Shown: positions 51,616 through 60,618 of the stretch, one piece after another | Layout of the letters: every line of letters starts with the position of its first letter | Position numbering within the stretch: the stretch's first letter is position 1 | DNA from: CAZABP01 sp964483245 | GTDB lineage: Bacteria; Planctomycetota; UBA1135; UBA2386 | Direction of reading: 5' to 3' | Assembly (NCBI GenBank): GCA_964483245.1 | Contig: CAZABP010000010.1 | Coordinates: 1-64,000 of the forward strand | Length of the DNA stretch: 64,000 bases | Translations under genes and position numbers: made by a program | The notes under the pieces: generated by a model | What the model was told of the DNA's origin: nothing | Seen by the model: the letters and a program-made list of their open reading frames with translations, nothing else | Databases searched by the model: none

Positions 51616-52409
51616 CCGCCCGGCTCGGGGTAGACGATGTCGTCGCCAGTCCCGAACGTCTGGTCCGGCCCGGCCGAAATGAGCTGGTACTTCGTCGGAT
51701 TGAGGTATCTCCCCCCCTCACTCCGCAGCGCCTTCACATCGACGATCTCGCCGTTCGTCAGCTGCACCTGCTGCACGCGCTCGTAGCCCCCGTGGTTCGC
51801 CGCGAAATAGACCAGCGGCTGCCCCCACGCATCCACGACCTCGTATTTCTGCGTCGTGTCCAGCACCGGGATCGTCCCGCTGTTCTTGTCGTCGTCGGTG
51901 TTGGAGAGCCACGACCGGTTCTCTTCCAGCGTGCTCCTCCCACCGCTCTTCTGGTGCAGGTACAGCACCAGCGACTCGATCCCCGCGTTCACCCCATCCG
52001 CCTTGGCCGAGACCTTGACGTCCCCCAGCTCCGTCAGCTTGAAGTCATCCGGCGGATAGAACCCGTACTTGCGCTCGAACGCGTCGATCGACGTGCGCAG
52101 GAACGTGATCCGCGCCGACGTCTCGGTGATCTGCCCCTGCTGCGTCGCCCCGAGCACGTTCGGCAGCAGGAAGTACGCCAGCATCCCGAGGATGGCGATG
52201 ACGATGAGCATCTCGATCAGCGTGAACCCACGCTGCGCCGCCGCGCCACGGTTGAGGGACGTGAGAGCCGAACCCGAACCCGAACCCGAACCCGATCCCG
52301 ATCCCGATCCCGATCCCGTTCTCGCCCGAACCCGATCCCGGTCCCGGTCCCGGTCCCGGTCCCGATCCCGCTTCGGCCCGAACCCCAACCCCATCCCAAT
52401 CCCGTTCAC
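51612..52409 (-). CDS. GspG-like major pseudopilin with a repeat-encoded leader
   Basis: The core begins AQRG|FTLIEMLIVIAILGMLAYFLLP with Glu at +5, followed by YGFYPPDDFKLTELGDV and a C-terminal GPDQTFGTGDDIVYPEPGG, the calcium-site-like ending of GspG. The only start codon compatible with the frame and gene order is GTG 52409, which overlaps the upstream TGA as GTGA. The leader is then about 61 residues: VNGIGMGLGFGPK, six Arg-Asp pairs, and eight Gly-Ser pairs, all encoded by a hexanucleotide array. Normal leaders have 5-20 residues. No ATG, GTG or TTG lies between the array and the mature start. Confidence 0.83.
   Translation of the reverse strand: MNGIGMGLGFGPKRDRDRDRDRDRDRVRARTGSGSGSGSGSGSGSGSALTSLNRGAAAQRGFTLIEMLIVIAILGMLAYFLLPNVLGATQQGQITETSARITFLRTSIDAFERKYGFYPPDDFKLTELGDVKVSAKADGVNAGIESLVLYLHQKSGGRSTLEENRSWLSNTDDDKNSGTIPVLDTTQKYEVVDAWGQPLVYFAANHGGYERVQQVQLTNGEIVDVKALRSEGGRYLNPTKYQLISAGPDQTFGTGDDIVYPEPGG
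52262..52400. repeat. Hexanucleotide microsatellite encoding the GspG leader
   Basis: On the minus strand units of GGGATC/GGGTTC and CGGGAC run through most of this span, interrupted near 52320. They keep frame with the prepilin and encode (Arg-Asp)n and (Gly-Ser)n. The unit resembles the one in the gene at 27556-28488. Confidence 0.9.
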
Positions 52410-55108
52410 TGCTGCTGCCTCCGTACCAACCGGAAATCGTCGAACACGACATCGACCGCGCTCCCCGACCGTCCGTCGACAGCGAGATCCACATGCAGCG
52501 CCGTCCTCGAGTTGCGGCTGAGCCGCTGCAGCTCGCGCTCGTGCACGACCGTGCCGTTCCACGTCGCGCGCAGCACGAACCGCTTGTTCTGCGGATTCAC
52601 GTCGACGTGCAGCCCGAGCATCTGCGGCTCGTTCGGATCCACGGTGATCCCGAGCACCACCGGCTCGAACCGCTGGCGCTCTTCGTCCTTGGCATCGCGT
52701 CCCTGCACCCCATCGGTGATCTGTAGGAACGGCTTGCGGTCCTGGTAACCGAACCGGATCTGCACTTCGTTGGCTCCGGTCCGCGCGCCGCCGGCGGTCG
52801 TCGAGACCAGCTGCAGCCCGGCGAACCCGTCCGCATGGCTGCTGCCGAGCTTCACACGGACCTCGGTCCCCAGGAACAGCCCGCTCTCTTCGAGCGTGCG
52901 CCGGGCATGGGCCTCGCGCACCGTGCCGGCCAACCGCCCCTCGAGCCGCAGCTGCTGCTGCTCGAGCCGCGGCCCCACCGGGCCGCTCGGCTGCACGGTC
53001 CACTGGTTGCCCAGCTCGTCGCGCGCGAAGTCGTCGCGGATCTGCACCTTGCCGGAGTGGTCGTCGATCAGCGCGATCGTCTGCTCGCACCACTCGCGCA
53101 GCGGGTCGCCGAGCGGCAGGCGCTTGCCGATCTCGTCGAAGCGCGCCCGCGCTTCTTCGACCTGGTTCTGCGCATAGTCCGCGAGCCCGATCCCGATCTC
53201 GCACCACTGGCTCTTGCTCAGCTCGGCACCGGCCTGGAACGCGCGGCGCGCACCCTTCCAGTCGCTGGCGCGCGCGTGCGCGAGCCCTTGCAGCTCGCGA
53301 TAGCGGACGTCCTTGCCGCGCGTCGTGTCGAGCTCGACCAGCCGGTCGGCGTACTTGGTCGCGGCGTACAGCGCGAGCGGCGCGTCCTCCGGGCTGCGCT
53401 CGGCCACTGCGAGGCGCGCGAGCACTGCCTCACCCATCGCCTCGGCGAGGTCGTCGCTCTGGTGCAGCGCGGTGCGGACTGCGTCGACGGCCGCTTCCGG
53501 CTGACCAGCCTGCCGGCGCGCGTGCGCCAGCAGGTAGTGCGAGTACACGTCGGACGGGTCGACACTCAGCGCATGCTCGAGCGCGCTGATCGCATCCGCC
53601 CAGTTGCCGGTGCGGGCGTACAGGAATCCGAGCGCCGACAGCGCGCGGTGGCGGACCAGCGGCCAGCGATCTGCAGCCGCAGTCAGCGTCGCACGCGCTT
53701 CGACCCACTTCTTGTCCATCGTCTGCGCGACGCCGATCCCGACCGAGGCCATGCCGAAGCCGACCGCGTTCTGGAACGACGCCGCGGCGCCGGCGAAGTC
53801 CCCGCGCGCGTAGGCGACGGAGCCCTTGAGGAACGCGCGGTGTGCGGTGAACTCCTCCCCTTCCGGCAGCAGCCCGAGCGCGCGCTCCGCCTCGTCCGGC
53901 CGCCCGACCGCGAGCATGACCGCGACGGTGACGCGCGCGAGCTCCCAGCGGCCGTTCGCGGTCTCCATCGCGAGCTGGCTGTTGCGGCGCGCAGCTTCGA
54001 TGAACGGCACCGCCTCTTCGGCCCGGCGCGTGCGCACCAGGTGGTTGGCGAGCGCGCCGAGCGCGAGCGCATCGATCGGATCGTTCGCGACGGCGGTGCG
54101 GAACTCCTGCTCTGCTTCGTCCATCAGGCCGAGCGTCGCCAGGATGCGCCCGCGGCCGACATGGCGGAACGAGGCGTTGCGCAGCGCCTCCGGGACCGTG
54201 TCGTAGAACTCGAGCTGCCGGCCGAGATCGCCGCGCCGCGCGAGCACGTATCCCTTGAGGCGATAGCCGCGAACCGCACCCTCGCTGATCTCGATGTAGC
54301 GGTCCGCCTGTTTCTCCGCTTCGTCGAACACCCAGCCGGCGTCGGCGGCGTTCGCGAGCAGCCAGTCGACGAACTGCAGCCGGCCAGGCAACGAAGCCGC
54401 ACCATCACCGAGGTTCAGTTTGCGCAGCTCGACCTCGTTGCGCAGCGTGCGGGCGAGCTGGATCGACACGATCGTCTCACCCTTGATCTCGTCGTTCGGC
54501 CGCCACAGCCGGCCGGTCTTCCAGTCGTGCGAGTCGAGGAACAGCGACTGCACCAGCGGTCCCTTGTGGCCGTGGAGCTTGTACTTCTCGGCGTTGCGGA
54601 TCCGGCCGTAGAGCTTGCCGCTGGTGGTCTCGACGACGTCCCAGGTCTCGAGCGGATCCCCGGCCGGCTGCGGGTCCTGCGTGGCGCCGGCACCGTTGCT
54701 GGCCGTCGCTTCGGCCGGTGCCGGCGGCGCCGCCTCGGCGGTGCCATCGCCGAACTGGAACTGCTCGACGACTCCCCCCGGCACGCGCAGCGCCGTGTAG
54801 TGCGCCGGATGCGGACCCGGATCGAGCGGCGGTGCGACGACCGGCAACGGTCCGAGCTCCGGCGCCGGCAACGGCCGCGGCGGCAGCGGCTCCGTCTCGC
54901 TCGGCTCGCGGAACAGCTCGCGCGGCTGCTTGACCTCGCTGGCCGGGCTCGCGATCGCCGCACCGCCGGCCGGCGGCGGCGTGTAGTCGAGTGCCTTCGG
55001 ACGGATCGGCGGCGCCAGGTAGGTGCCGGTCGAGCCGGACCAGATCCAGGCCGCGAGCAGCAGCGTCACCAGCAGCAGGCCTTGTTCTCGACGGATGCGC
55101 AGCGCCAT
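52406..55108 (-). CDS. TPR protein with a C-terminal LamG-like domain, pseudopilus operon
   Basis: The 900-residue product has an N-terminal membrane anchor (QGLLLVTLLLAAWIWSGS), a Pro-rich linker, a middle part with about ten TPR-like repeats (AVRGYRLKGYVLARRGDLGRQLEF, DPIDALALGALANHLVRTRRAEEA, DPSDVYSHYLLAHARRQAGQPEA), and a C-terminal concanavalin-like sandwich (VRIKLGSSHADGFAGLQLVS-type pattern; VAVDGRSGSAVDVVFDDFRL). No GspC/PilP homology is seen. Gene order puts it where GspC, PilP or pilotin-like partners often sit. TTG 55114 is an alternative start. It overlaps GspG by 4 nt. Confidence 0.8.
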   Translation of the reverse strand: MALRIRREQGLLLVTLLLAAWIWSGSTGTYLAPPIRPKALDYTPPPAGGAAIASPASEVKQPRELFREPSETEPLPPRPLPAPELGPLPVVAPPLDPGPHPAHYTALRVPGGVVEQFQFGDGTAEAAPPAPAEATASNGAGATQDPQPAGDPLETWDVVETTSGKLYGRIRNAEKYKLHGHKGPLVQSLFLDSHDWKTGRLWRPNDEIKGETIVSIQLARTLRNEVELRKLNLGDGAASLPGRLQFVDWLLANAADAGWVFDEAEKQADRYIEISEGAVRGYRLKGYVLARRGDLGRQLEFYDTVPEALRNASFRHVGRGRILATLGLMDEAEQEFRTAVANDPIDALALGALANHLVRTRRAEEAVPFIEAARRNSQLAMETANGRWELARVTVAVMLAVGRPDEAERALGLLPEGEEFTAHRAFLKGSVAYARGDFAGAAASFQNAVGFGMASVGIGVAQTMDKKWVEARATLTAAADRWPLVRHRALSALGFLYARTGNWADAISALEHALSVDPSDVYSHYLLAHARRQAGQPEAAVDAVRTALHQSDDLAEAMGEAVLARLAVAERSPEDAPLALYAATKYADRLVELDTTRGKDVRYRELQGLAHARASDWKGARRAFQAGAELSKSQWCEIGIGLADYAQNQVEEARARFDEIGKRLPLGDPLREWCEQTIALIDDHSGKVQIRDDFARDELGNQWTVQPSGPVGPRLEQQQLRLEGRLAGTVREAHARRTLEESGLFLGTEVRVKLGSSHADGFAGLQLVSTTAGGARTGANEVQIRFGYQDRKPFLQITDGVQGRDAKDEERQRFEPVVLGITVDPNEPQMLGLHVDVNPQNKRFVLRATWNGTVVHERELQRLSRNSRTALHVDLAVDGRSGSAVDVVFDDFRLVRRQQQ

Positions 55109-55117
55109 GGGCAACGG

Positions 55118-55912
55118 TCAGGGATTGCGGAGGACAGGAGCGACGAGCTTGGCGGTCAGCTTCAACGGATCGCCGCTGCGCTTGCCGGACTCGAGCTTGA
55201 ACTCGGGGGCCAGCGCGAGCGGCGGGCGCTGCGCGCGGCAGAGCTCGAGGAATCGGTACAGCGTCGCGTAGTCGGCGTGGATCTGCACCGCGACGCGGTG
55301 CTCTTCGATCGGCGACGTCGCGTCGCCGCGCGCGCGACCGGCATCCGCGCGGGACGGCTCGATCTTGATCGAATCGACCGACGCGACACCCAGGGCATCC
55401 GGATCGCCGGCCAGCGTCTCGCGGTGTGCCGCGAGCAGGCGCGTCACGCCCTGCTCGAGCAGCATCAGCGCGATCAACGTGCGGCGGATCTCTTCGGTCC
55501 CGCCGGCCGGCGGTGCCCACGAGAGATTGCGCTCGTTCAGCTCGATGCCGAGCTCGGCGGCGGCGCGCACGAGCTGCTGCCGCACGCGGCGCGAGACCTG
55601 TTCGTAGTGCAGGTCCGGCGCGCCCTTCCCTTCGAGCAGGAACTCCGGCGCGGGCGTGAACAGGATCGCTTCGGACAGCTCGCGCATCGAGCCGGCGAGC
55701 CGCTCGCGCTCCTCGGTCGCCGCCTCCTGCGCGGTGCGGCCGTAGTGATCGTCGCGGTTGATCGCGGTGACCGTCTTCTGATTCGCCGCGGCGACGGTCT
55801 GGCTGTCGAACACCGAGTCCACGACCGCGCGTGCGATCAGGAACACGCACAGCCCGATCAGGCAGCCGATCAGGAAGCGCTTGTGTTCTTGCCAGGCTTG
55901 CTGCAGGTCCAT
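55118..55912 (-). CDS. PilO/GspM-like inner-membrane assembly protein
   Basis: The 264-residue bitopic protein has a short cytoplasmic lead (MDLQQAWQEHKR), a membrane helix (FLIGCLIGLCVFLIARAVV) and a periplasmic coiled coil, then a ferredoxin-like PilO/GspM-type domain (EHRVAVQIHADYATLYRFLELCRAQRPPLALAPEFKLE). In type IV pili and type II secretion PilN and PilO form the alignment complex with PilM. It sits 7 nt downstream of the PilM-PilN fusion, in the canonical M-N-O order. Confidence 0.78.
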   Translation of the reverse strand: MDLQQAWQEHKRFLIGCLIGLCVFLIARAVVDSVFDSQTVAAANQKTVTAINRDDHYGRTAQEAATEERERLAGSMRELSEAILFTPAPEFLLEGKGAPDLHYEQVSRRVRQQLVRAAAELGIELNERNLSWAPPAGGTEEIRRTLIALMLLEQGVTRLLAAHRETLAGDPDALGVASVDSIKIEPSRADAGRARGDATSPIEEHRVAVQIHADYATLYRFLELCRAQRPPLALAPEFKLESGKRSGDPLKLTAKLVAPVLRNP

Positions 55913-55919
55913 GCGCGCG

Positions 55920-57578
55920 TCACTTCGGTTCGGTGTCGGGGGTCGGGGCGGGGGGCACGAAGTCGATCGTGAATTTGAACGCCTTCTTCTCGTCGGTGCC
56001 GCCCGGCACCGCCTGGAAGCCGTCCTTGGGGATCAGCCCGTGGCTGCGGAAGTCACGGTTGAAACCCTGGTAGACGTCGCCGGTCGAGCGGCCGGTGACC
56101 GGCTTGAGGAAGCCGTCGACCTCGACGACCGGATGCGGATCACGCGGATCGTTGCGCCCGGCGTCGCGGCCGCCGCGCGACGTGCTGGTGCGGAGCTGCA
56201 GTGTCTGCACCCACGCCTCCGGCGGCAGGGTCTCGTTCAACACGCGCATCGTCATCAGCAGGCTGTGCAGCGGCAGCGCGCGCTCGCCGAGCTCCTGCAC
56301 GACCGCGCGTGTCTGCGCGTTCTGCTCCAGCAGCTCGCGCGTCGCGCGGTCGACCGACGCGATCCGCGCGCGCTGCTGCTCGATCGAGCGCGCCGCGACC
56401 GTCGCCGACTCCTGCCGCTCCTTGGCACGCAGCGCGAGCGCCACCAGCAACAGCACGGCGACCACGCCGGCCGCGATCGACCAGACCGTCCGCTGCAGGA
56501 AGCGCTGTTTGCGCCGTACGGCCTCCGGCAGGATCTCGAGCGAATACAGCTCCCGGTCCAGCCGTCCGACCGCGAGCCCGAGCGCGGCGACCGCGCCGCC
56601 GCGATGCGCATCCAGCTCGGTGCGGTCCGCCTCCGGCAGCTCCGACAGGTCGACGTTCTGGAACGGATCGAACGGCTCGACCGGAACGCGCAGCGCCTCA
56701 CGCAGATAGCCGCGCAGGCCGCGCAGCGAGGCGCTGCCGCCGCAGACCAGCACGCGGTCGAGCCGCAGGTCCTTGATCTTGGTCTGCGACTTGCAGAACG
56801 CGAGCGAGGACTGGATCGCGGCGACGATGACGCCGGCGGCGCCGCCGGCCGCCATCGTGACCTTCTCCGCCTGCCCGGACGCGAAGCGCCCGCGGCTCGC
56901 CGGATCGAGGTCGAGCAGCTCCTTCTTCAGGCTCTCGGCCTTGCGCGCGCTGACGTCGAATGCGGCGACGATCGCCTCGTCGAGGACCTTGCCGCCGCCG
57001 CTGAGGTTGCGCGCGAACAACAGGTCCATCCCGCGCACGATCGCGAGGTCGATCGTCTCGTGCCCGAGGCTGACCAGCGCGACCGTCGCCTCCTCGTCGA
57101 TCTGGCCGCAACGGAGATACGCGTTGTAGATCGCGATGCAGTTCGGCACGTGCGCCGTGACCGAGCCGCCGGCCTCCCGCACGACGGCGCTGACGCGGTC
57201 GAGCGCTTCGTCGCGCGCCAACGCGACGAGCACCGTCTCCATGCCCCCCTCCTCGTCCTCGATCGGGAGCAGGTTGTAGTCGGCCGAGAGCTCGCCGCCG
57301 GACTGCGCCTTCAGGTCCGCGATCTCGAGCTCCATCAGGTTCTGCAACTGCCAGTCGGCGACCGGCGGCGCCTGCGTGTAACGCAGCGTCATGTCGCGGC
57401 CGGCGAGGCCGGCGACGGTGTTCTGCAGCGGGACGCCGAGCTCGCGCAGGCCGGCGGCGCCCTCGGCCGCGGGGACGGCACCGAAGCGCACCACCGAGAT
57501 GCCGTGCTTGCCGCTGCGCGCGACGAGGACCTTCGTCGTGTGCGAACCGGGATCGATTGCGACTGCCTTGCCGGCCAT
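55920..57578 (-). CDS. PilM-PilN fusion protein
   Basis: Residues 1-345 are an actin-like PilM/GspL-cyto ATPase (AVAIDPGSHTTKVLVARSG phosphate-1 motif, ATVALVSLGHETIDLAIVRGMDLLFARNLSGGGKVLDEAI phosphate-2 region, VLVCGGSASLRGLRGYL adenosine motif). A membrane helix near residues 365-385 (VWSIAAGVVAVLLLVALALRA) and a PilN-like coiled coil and periplasmic domain (LLEQNAQTRAVVQELGERALPLHSLLMTMRVLNETLPPEAWVQTLQL) follow. This is the GspL-like layout, joining what are separate pilM and pilN genes in type IV pili. It recruits the assembly ATPase to the platform. Confidence 0.87.
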   Translation of the reverse strand: MAGKAVAIDPGSHTTKVLVARSGKHGISVVRFGAVPAAEGAAGLRELGVPLQNTVAGLAGRDMTLRYTQAPPVADWQLQNLMELEIADLKAQSGGELSADYNLLPIEDEEGGMETVLVALARDEALDRVSAVVREAGGSVTAHVPNCIAIYNAYLRCGQIDEEATVALVSLGHETIDLAIVRGMDLLFARNLSGGGKVLDEAIVAAFDVSARKAESLKKELLDLDPASRGRFASGQAEKVTMAAGGAAGVIVAAIQSSLAFCKSQTKIKDLRLDRVLVCGGSASLRGLRGYLREALRVPVEPFDPFQNVDLSELPEADRTELDAHRGGAVAALGLAVGRLDRELYSLEILPEAVRRKQRFLQRTVWSIAAGVVAVLLLVALALRAKERQESATVAARSIEQQRARIASVDRATRELLEQNAQTRAVVQELGERALPLHSLLMTMRVLNETLPPEAWVQTLQLRTSTSRGGRDAGRNDPRDPHPVVEVDGFLKPVTGRSTGDVYQGFNRDFRSHGLIPKDGFQAVPGGTDEKKAFKFTIDFVPPAPTPDTEPK

Positions 57579-57596
57579 GTCAGCTCCTGCGCGGAA

Positions 57597-59525
57597 TCAT
57601 CGGGCCTCCAGCGAACGTCGGACGAGCTGCGCGAGCCGCTCCTGCCCCGCCTTGTCGAGCAGCGCGACGAGTCCCTGCAGCTGCTCGTGCTGGGCGGCGC
57701 GCGCGTCGGCGGCGATCTTGCTGAGCTGCTCGGTGATCTCGGTCTGCATCGCCGCGATCGCGTCCGGATCCGGCAGGTCGGCGGTGCCGTAGTCGGCGAG
57801 CAGCGTGTCGAGCTGCTGCTTCAACCGGCGCCAGCCGACCAGGCTCTGGAAGAACCGCACCGTCTCGAGCTCGGCGCGCAGTCCATCCAGGCGCGTGCGG
57901 AAGCCTTCGAGCACCTGCGCGCGCAGCGCCTGCGCCTCGCGCTGCGTGTCGTCGTCGTGCGGCAGCTCGGTCAGCAGCGCGCGCAGGTGCGCGAGCGCGT
58001 CGGCCGGCTTCGCCGCCGTGCGCGCCGAGCGCAGCAGCTCGCGGGCGGACGAACGCTCGGCACCGAACACGACGCGCAGCGTCAGCTCGGTGCAGGGAGC
58101 CGACGCATCGCCGATCCGCAGCCAGAACTGGCGGTTGCGCGTGCGGGCGGTCACGCGCGCCGGCGTCGCCGGCGCGAGCGAGATCCGTTCGTTGCCGGTG
58201 CCGAGCAGGGCAGCCGTGACGCCGGCCGCATCGAACTCCTCGCCGCGCTGCGTGAATGCCTTGCCATCGGTCCGCGTCGCGACGCCACCGGTTGCGAAGC
58301 CGGCAGCGAACTGCAGCTCGAACCCGAGCGGCGCCGGCTGACCGCCGGACTGCTTCAGCGTGAAGCCCTCCTCGGTCGGCGTGATCTCGAGCGCGTGCCC
58401 GAGGTCGCTCGGGACCGCGAGCCCCGCGGCGGCGAGCGGTGCGAACGGTCCCTCCGCGACGACCGGGCGGCTCTGCGCCAGGATCGGATCCGCAGCGCCC
58501 CACAGCGCGAAGCTCGCGCCGGTGACCGCGAGCGCACGCCCCGCGACCGACAGGTCGCTGCGCGCCGCGCCGCCGGCATCGGTGACCGCGATGTCGTCGA
58601 CCTGCGCGCGCGCCTGCGCATCCGGCAGCAACGCGACGACCTCGACCCGCAGGCGGTCGAAGCCGGGGGGGACGTCGAGCTGCGCCTGGACCTCGGCCCA
58701 GTCTTCGGCCGCGATCAGCTGCGTCCCGCTGACGAGCGGGACGCGGCCCTCCTGCTGCGACGACGACAGTGCCAGCCGCACACCGGCGCGGGCGGAACCT
58801 TCGGTCCGGACCATCGCCGCGAGCGCGAGCCGCTCGCCGCTGCGCACCGGCAGTGCGGCACCGCTGCGCGCGAGGGCGAAACCGGCCGCCTCACCTTCCG
58901 CGCGCGTCGCCGTCAGCGCGAAGCTGCCGCTGCTGCCAGGCGTGTCGGCGGCGAAGCCGGCGCCGGCGACCGGTTCCCAGGGGTCCTGGGTCTCGGCCTG
59001 CGCGAGCTCGGCCGGCAGCCGGTTGCCCGGGATCTCGCGCGGCGCGCGCCGCTGCTGGCCGCGCGGCGACGAGCCGGACGGACCGCCATCGCGCAACAGG
59101 AACCAGCCGGCGCCTCCGGCGAGCAGGACCAGCAGGCCGAGCATCAGGCCGACACCGCGGCGGCGGCCGGCGCGCGCGAGCGCCGCCGCGTCCAGATGGC
59201 GCATCGTCAGCTCGTCGCTCGCCGCGACCGCGCCTTCGGCGCGGAACGCGACGCGGACGCGGCCGACCACGAAGACGTCGCCCGGCGTCAGGACCACCTC
59301 GGTGATCCGCTTGCCGTCCATCATCGTGCCGTTCGTCGACTGCAGGTCGCGCAGCAGGTAGCCGCCGTCCTCGAACACGATCTCGGCATGCGCGCCGGAG
59401 ACCTTCTCGTCCTTCAGGATCAGGTCGTTCCCGGCGCGGCGGCCGATCGTCAGCTTGCCGGCTGCGAGCGGTCGTGTTTCGCCGACCTGCTCGCCATCCA
59501 GGATCTCCAGCACGAAGTTGGTCAT
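57597..59525 (-). CDS. FHA-domain transmembrane protein, head of the pseudopilus operon
   Basis: Residues 1-95 form an FHA phosphothreonine-binding domain (KLTIGRRAGNDLILKDEKVSGAHAEIVFEDGGYLLRDLQSTNGTMMDGKRI): the key residues are GR, the S-AH and the STNG motif. A membrane helix follows (VGLMLGLLVLLAGGAGWFLL, about 123-142), then a beta-rich periplasmic region with repeated motifs (GSFALTATRAEGEAAGFALAR, VEVVALLPDAQARAQVDDIAV), ending in a long helical coiled coil. It may link Ser/Thr kinase signalling to pseudopilus assembly (inference). An 18-nt gap separates it from the PilM-PilN gene. Confidence 0.83.
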   Translation of the reverse strand: MTNFVLEILDGEQVGETRPLAAGKLTIGRRAGNDLILKDEKVSGAHAEIVFEDGGYLLRDLQSTNGTMMDGKRITEVVLTPGDVFVVGRVRVAFRAEGAVAASDELTMRHLDAAALARAGRRRGVGLMLGLLVLLAGGAGWFLLRDGGPSGSSPRGQQRRAPREIPGNRLPAELAQAETQDPWEPVAGAGFAADTPGSSGSFALTATRAEGEAAGFALARSGAALPVRSGERLALAAMVRTEGSARAGVRLALSSSQQEGRVPLVSGTQLIAAEDWAEVQAQLDVPPGFDRLRVEVVALLPDAQARAQVDDIAVTDAGGAARSDLSVAGRALAVTGASFALWGAADPILAQSRPVVAEGPFAPLAAAGLAVPSDLGHALEITPTEEGFTLKQSGGQPAPLGFELQFAAGFATGGVATRTDGKAFTQRGEEFDAAGVTAALLGTGNERISLAPATPARVTARTRNRQFWLRIGDASAPCTELTLRVVFGAERSSARELLRSARTAAKPADALAHLRALLTELPHDDDTQREAQALRAQVLEGFRTRLDGLRAELETVRFFQSLVGWRRLKQQLDTLLADYGTADLPDPDAIAAMQTEITEQLSKIAADARAAQHEQLQGLVALLDKAGQERLAQLVRRSLEAR

Positions 59526-59869
59526 CAGCGGGGATTCAGCGGGATTGCTGCGGGGCTGCGAGCGGCCATGCCGCGGCGGGAGCGCGCGATGCCGGGCCCG
59601 CCGAGGTCGAGGCTCGCGCAGTCGGGCGACGGAGCGACTCGACGGATGATGGACGACACTCGATACCGGACAGTGCGGGACGCGAAGGCCGACGGCGCTG
59701 ACTCCGGGGGCGCGGCGGCAGCGAGCGGAGCCCGTGAGCCGCGGAGCTGACGGCCGGCACGGACAGCGCCGTAAGCTACGCAGCGATGCATGGTTGTCAA
59801 ACCAGCGCTGAAACCGGCTGCGGGGTCGCGGCGCGGCTGCGGGACGGCCGTGCAGGGGGTGGCTGAGGC
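59526..59869. other. 344-nt gap between divergent genes
   Basis: No gene, RNA or convincing hairpin recognised. It lies between the start of the FHA gene (minus) and rsmE (plus) and must hold promoters for both. TTGTCAAACC near 59793 is a weak -35-like motif. The short reading frames across it have no family resemblance. Confidence 0.5.
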
Positions 59870-60547
59870 GTGGCGCGGCGTTACCACGTCGATCCGTTGC
59901 CGGCTCCGGGGCCGGCCGTGCTGCGCGGGGATCTCGCCCACCATCTCGGACAGGTCCTGCGGGCGCGCAGCGGGGAGAGCGTGCGGCTGTTCGACGGACG
60001 CGGGCGCGAATGCGACGCGCGGCTCGTCGCCGTGCGGCGCGGTGAGATCGCGCTCGAGGCCGCTCCGGCCGAGGCCGGCGGGCGCGAGCCGCCGGTGCGG
60101 GTCGAGGCTGCGTTCGCGCTGCCCAAGGGGACGCGGGCGGAGTGGCTGTTCGAGCACGGCACCGAGGTCGGGGTGCGCGTGTTCCGGCCGCTGTGGACCG
60201 AACGGTCGCGGCTCGGGGATCGGGTCGAGCGGTGGCGGCGCATCGTCGCGGCCGCGGCCGGGCAGTGTGATCGTGCGTTCGTGCCGGAGGTGCGCGAGCC
60301 GGTGCGGCTCGAGGAGCTGTTCGGGGAGAGCGGATTGCCGGAGTTGCGGTACCTGGCGGCGCGGGATGCGCCGGCGATGCCGGCCGTCGCTGCGGATGCG
60401 CTCGTGCTGGTCGGGCCGGAGGGCGGGTGGAGCGAGCGCGAGCGCGAGGTCGCGCGGGAGGCGGGGTGTGTGGCGGGTAGTGTGTCGGCGCTGACGCTGC
60501 GCACCGAGACCGCGGTCGTGGCGGCGGTGTTGCGGTTGCTGGCGTAG
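59870..60547 (+). CDS. rsmE: RsmE, 16S rRNA (uracil1498-N3)-methyltransferase
   Basis: SPOUT-class methyltransferase acting on the small ribosomal subunit. In the 225-residue product a PUA-like N-terminal domain (VLRGDLAHHLGQVLRARSGESVRLFDGRGRECDARLV) precedes the SPOUT core FALPKGTRAEWLFEHGTEVGVRVFRPLWTERS and AAAAGQCDRAFVPEV. The trefoil-knot AdoMet site ALVLVGPEGGWSEREREVAREAG is followed by VSALTLRTETAVVAAV, the RsmE signature. Start GTG 59870 is preceded by TGAGG at 2-6 nt, too close for a strong Shine-Dalgarno. It converges with radC. Confidence 0.94.
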   Translation: MARRYHVDPLPAPGPAVLRGDLAHHLGQVLRARSGESVRLFDGRGRECDARLVAVRRGEIALEAAPAEAGGREPPVRVEAAFALPKGTRAEWLFEHGTEVGVRVFRPLWTERSRLGDRVERWRRIVAAAAGQCDRAFVPEVREPVRLEELFGESGLPELRYLAARDAPAMPAVAADALVLVGPEGGWSEREREVAREAGCVAGSVSALTLRTETAVVAAVLRLLA

Positions 60548-60618
60548 GGTCGCGCGGGCGGCGGGGTCCTGGTGGAGCCGCGTGTGCTGCCGCGTCACTC
60601 CGATCGGGGCCGGGCCGT

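Noticed and set aside
52262..52400. Possible noncoding intergenic microsatellite
   Set aside because: Frame analysis shows it is open and continuous from GTG 52409 into the prepilin, with a GTGA overlap, so it is better read as coding.
55881..59750. A 1289-codon plus-strand open frame opposite pilO, pilM and the FHA gene
   Set aside because: Antisense shadow; the minus-strand genes carry FHA and PilM signatures.
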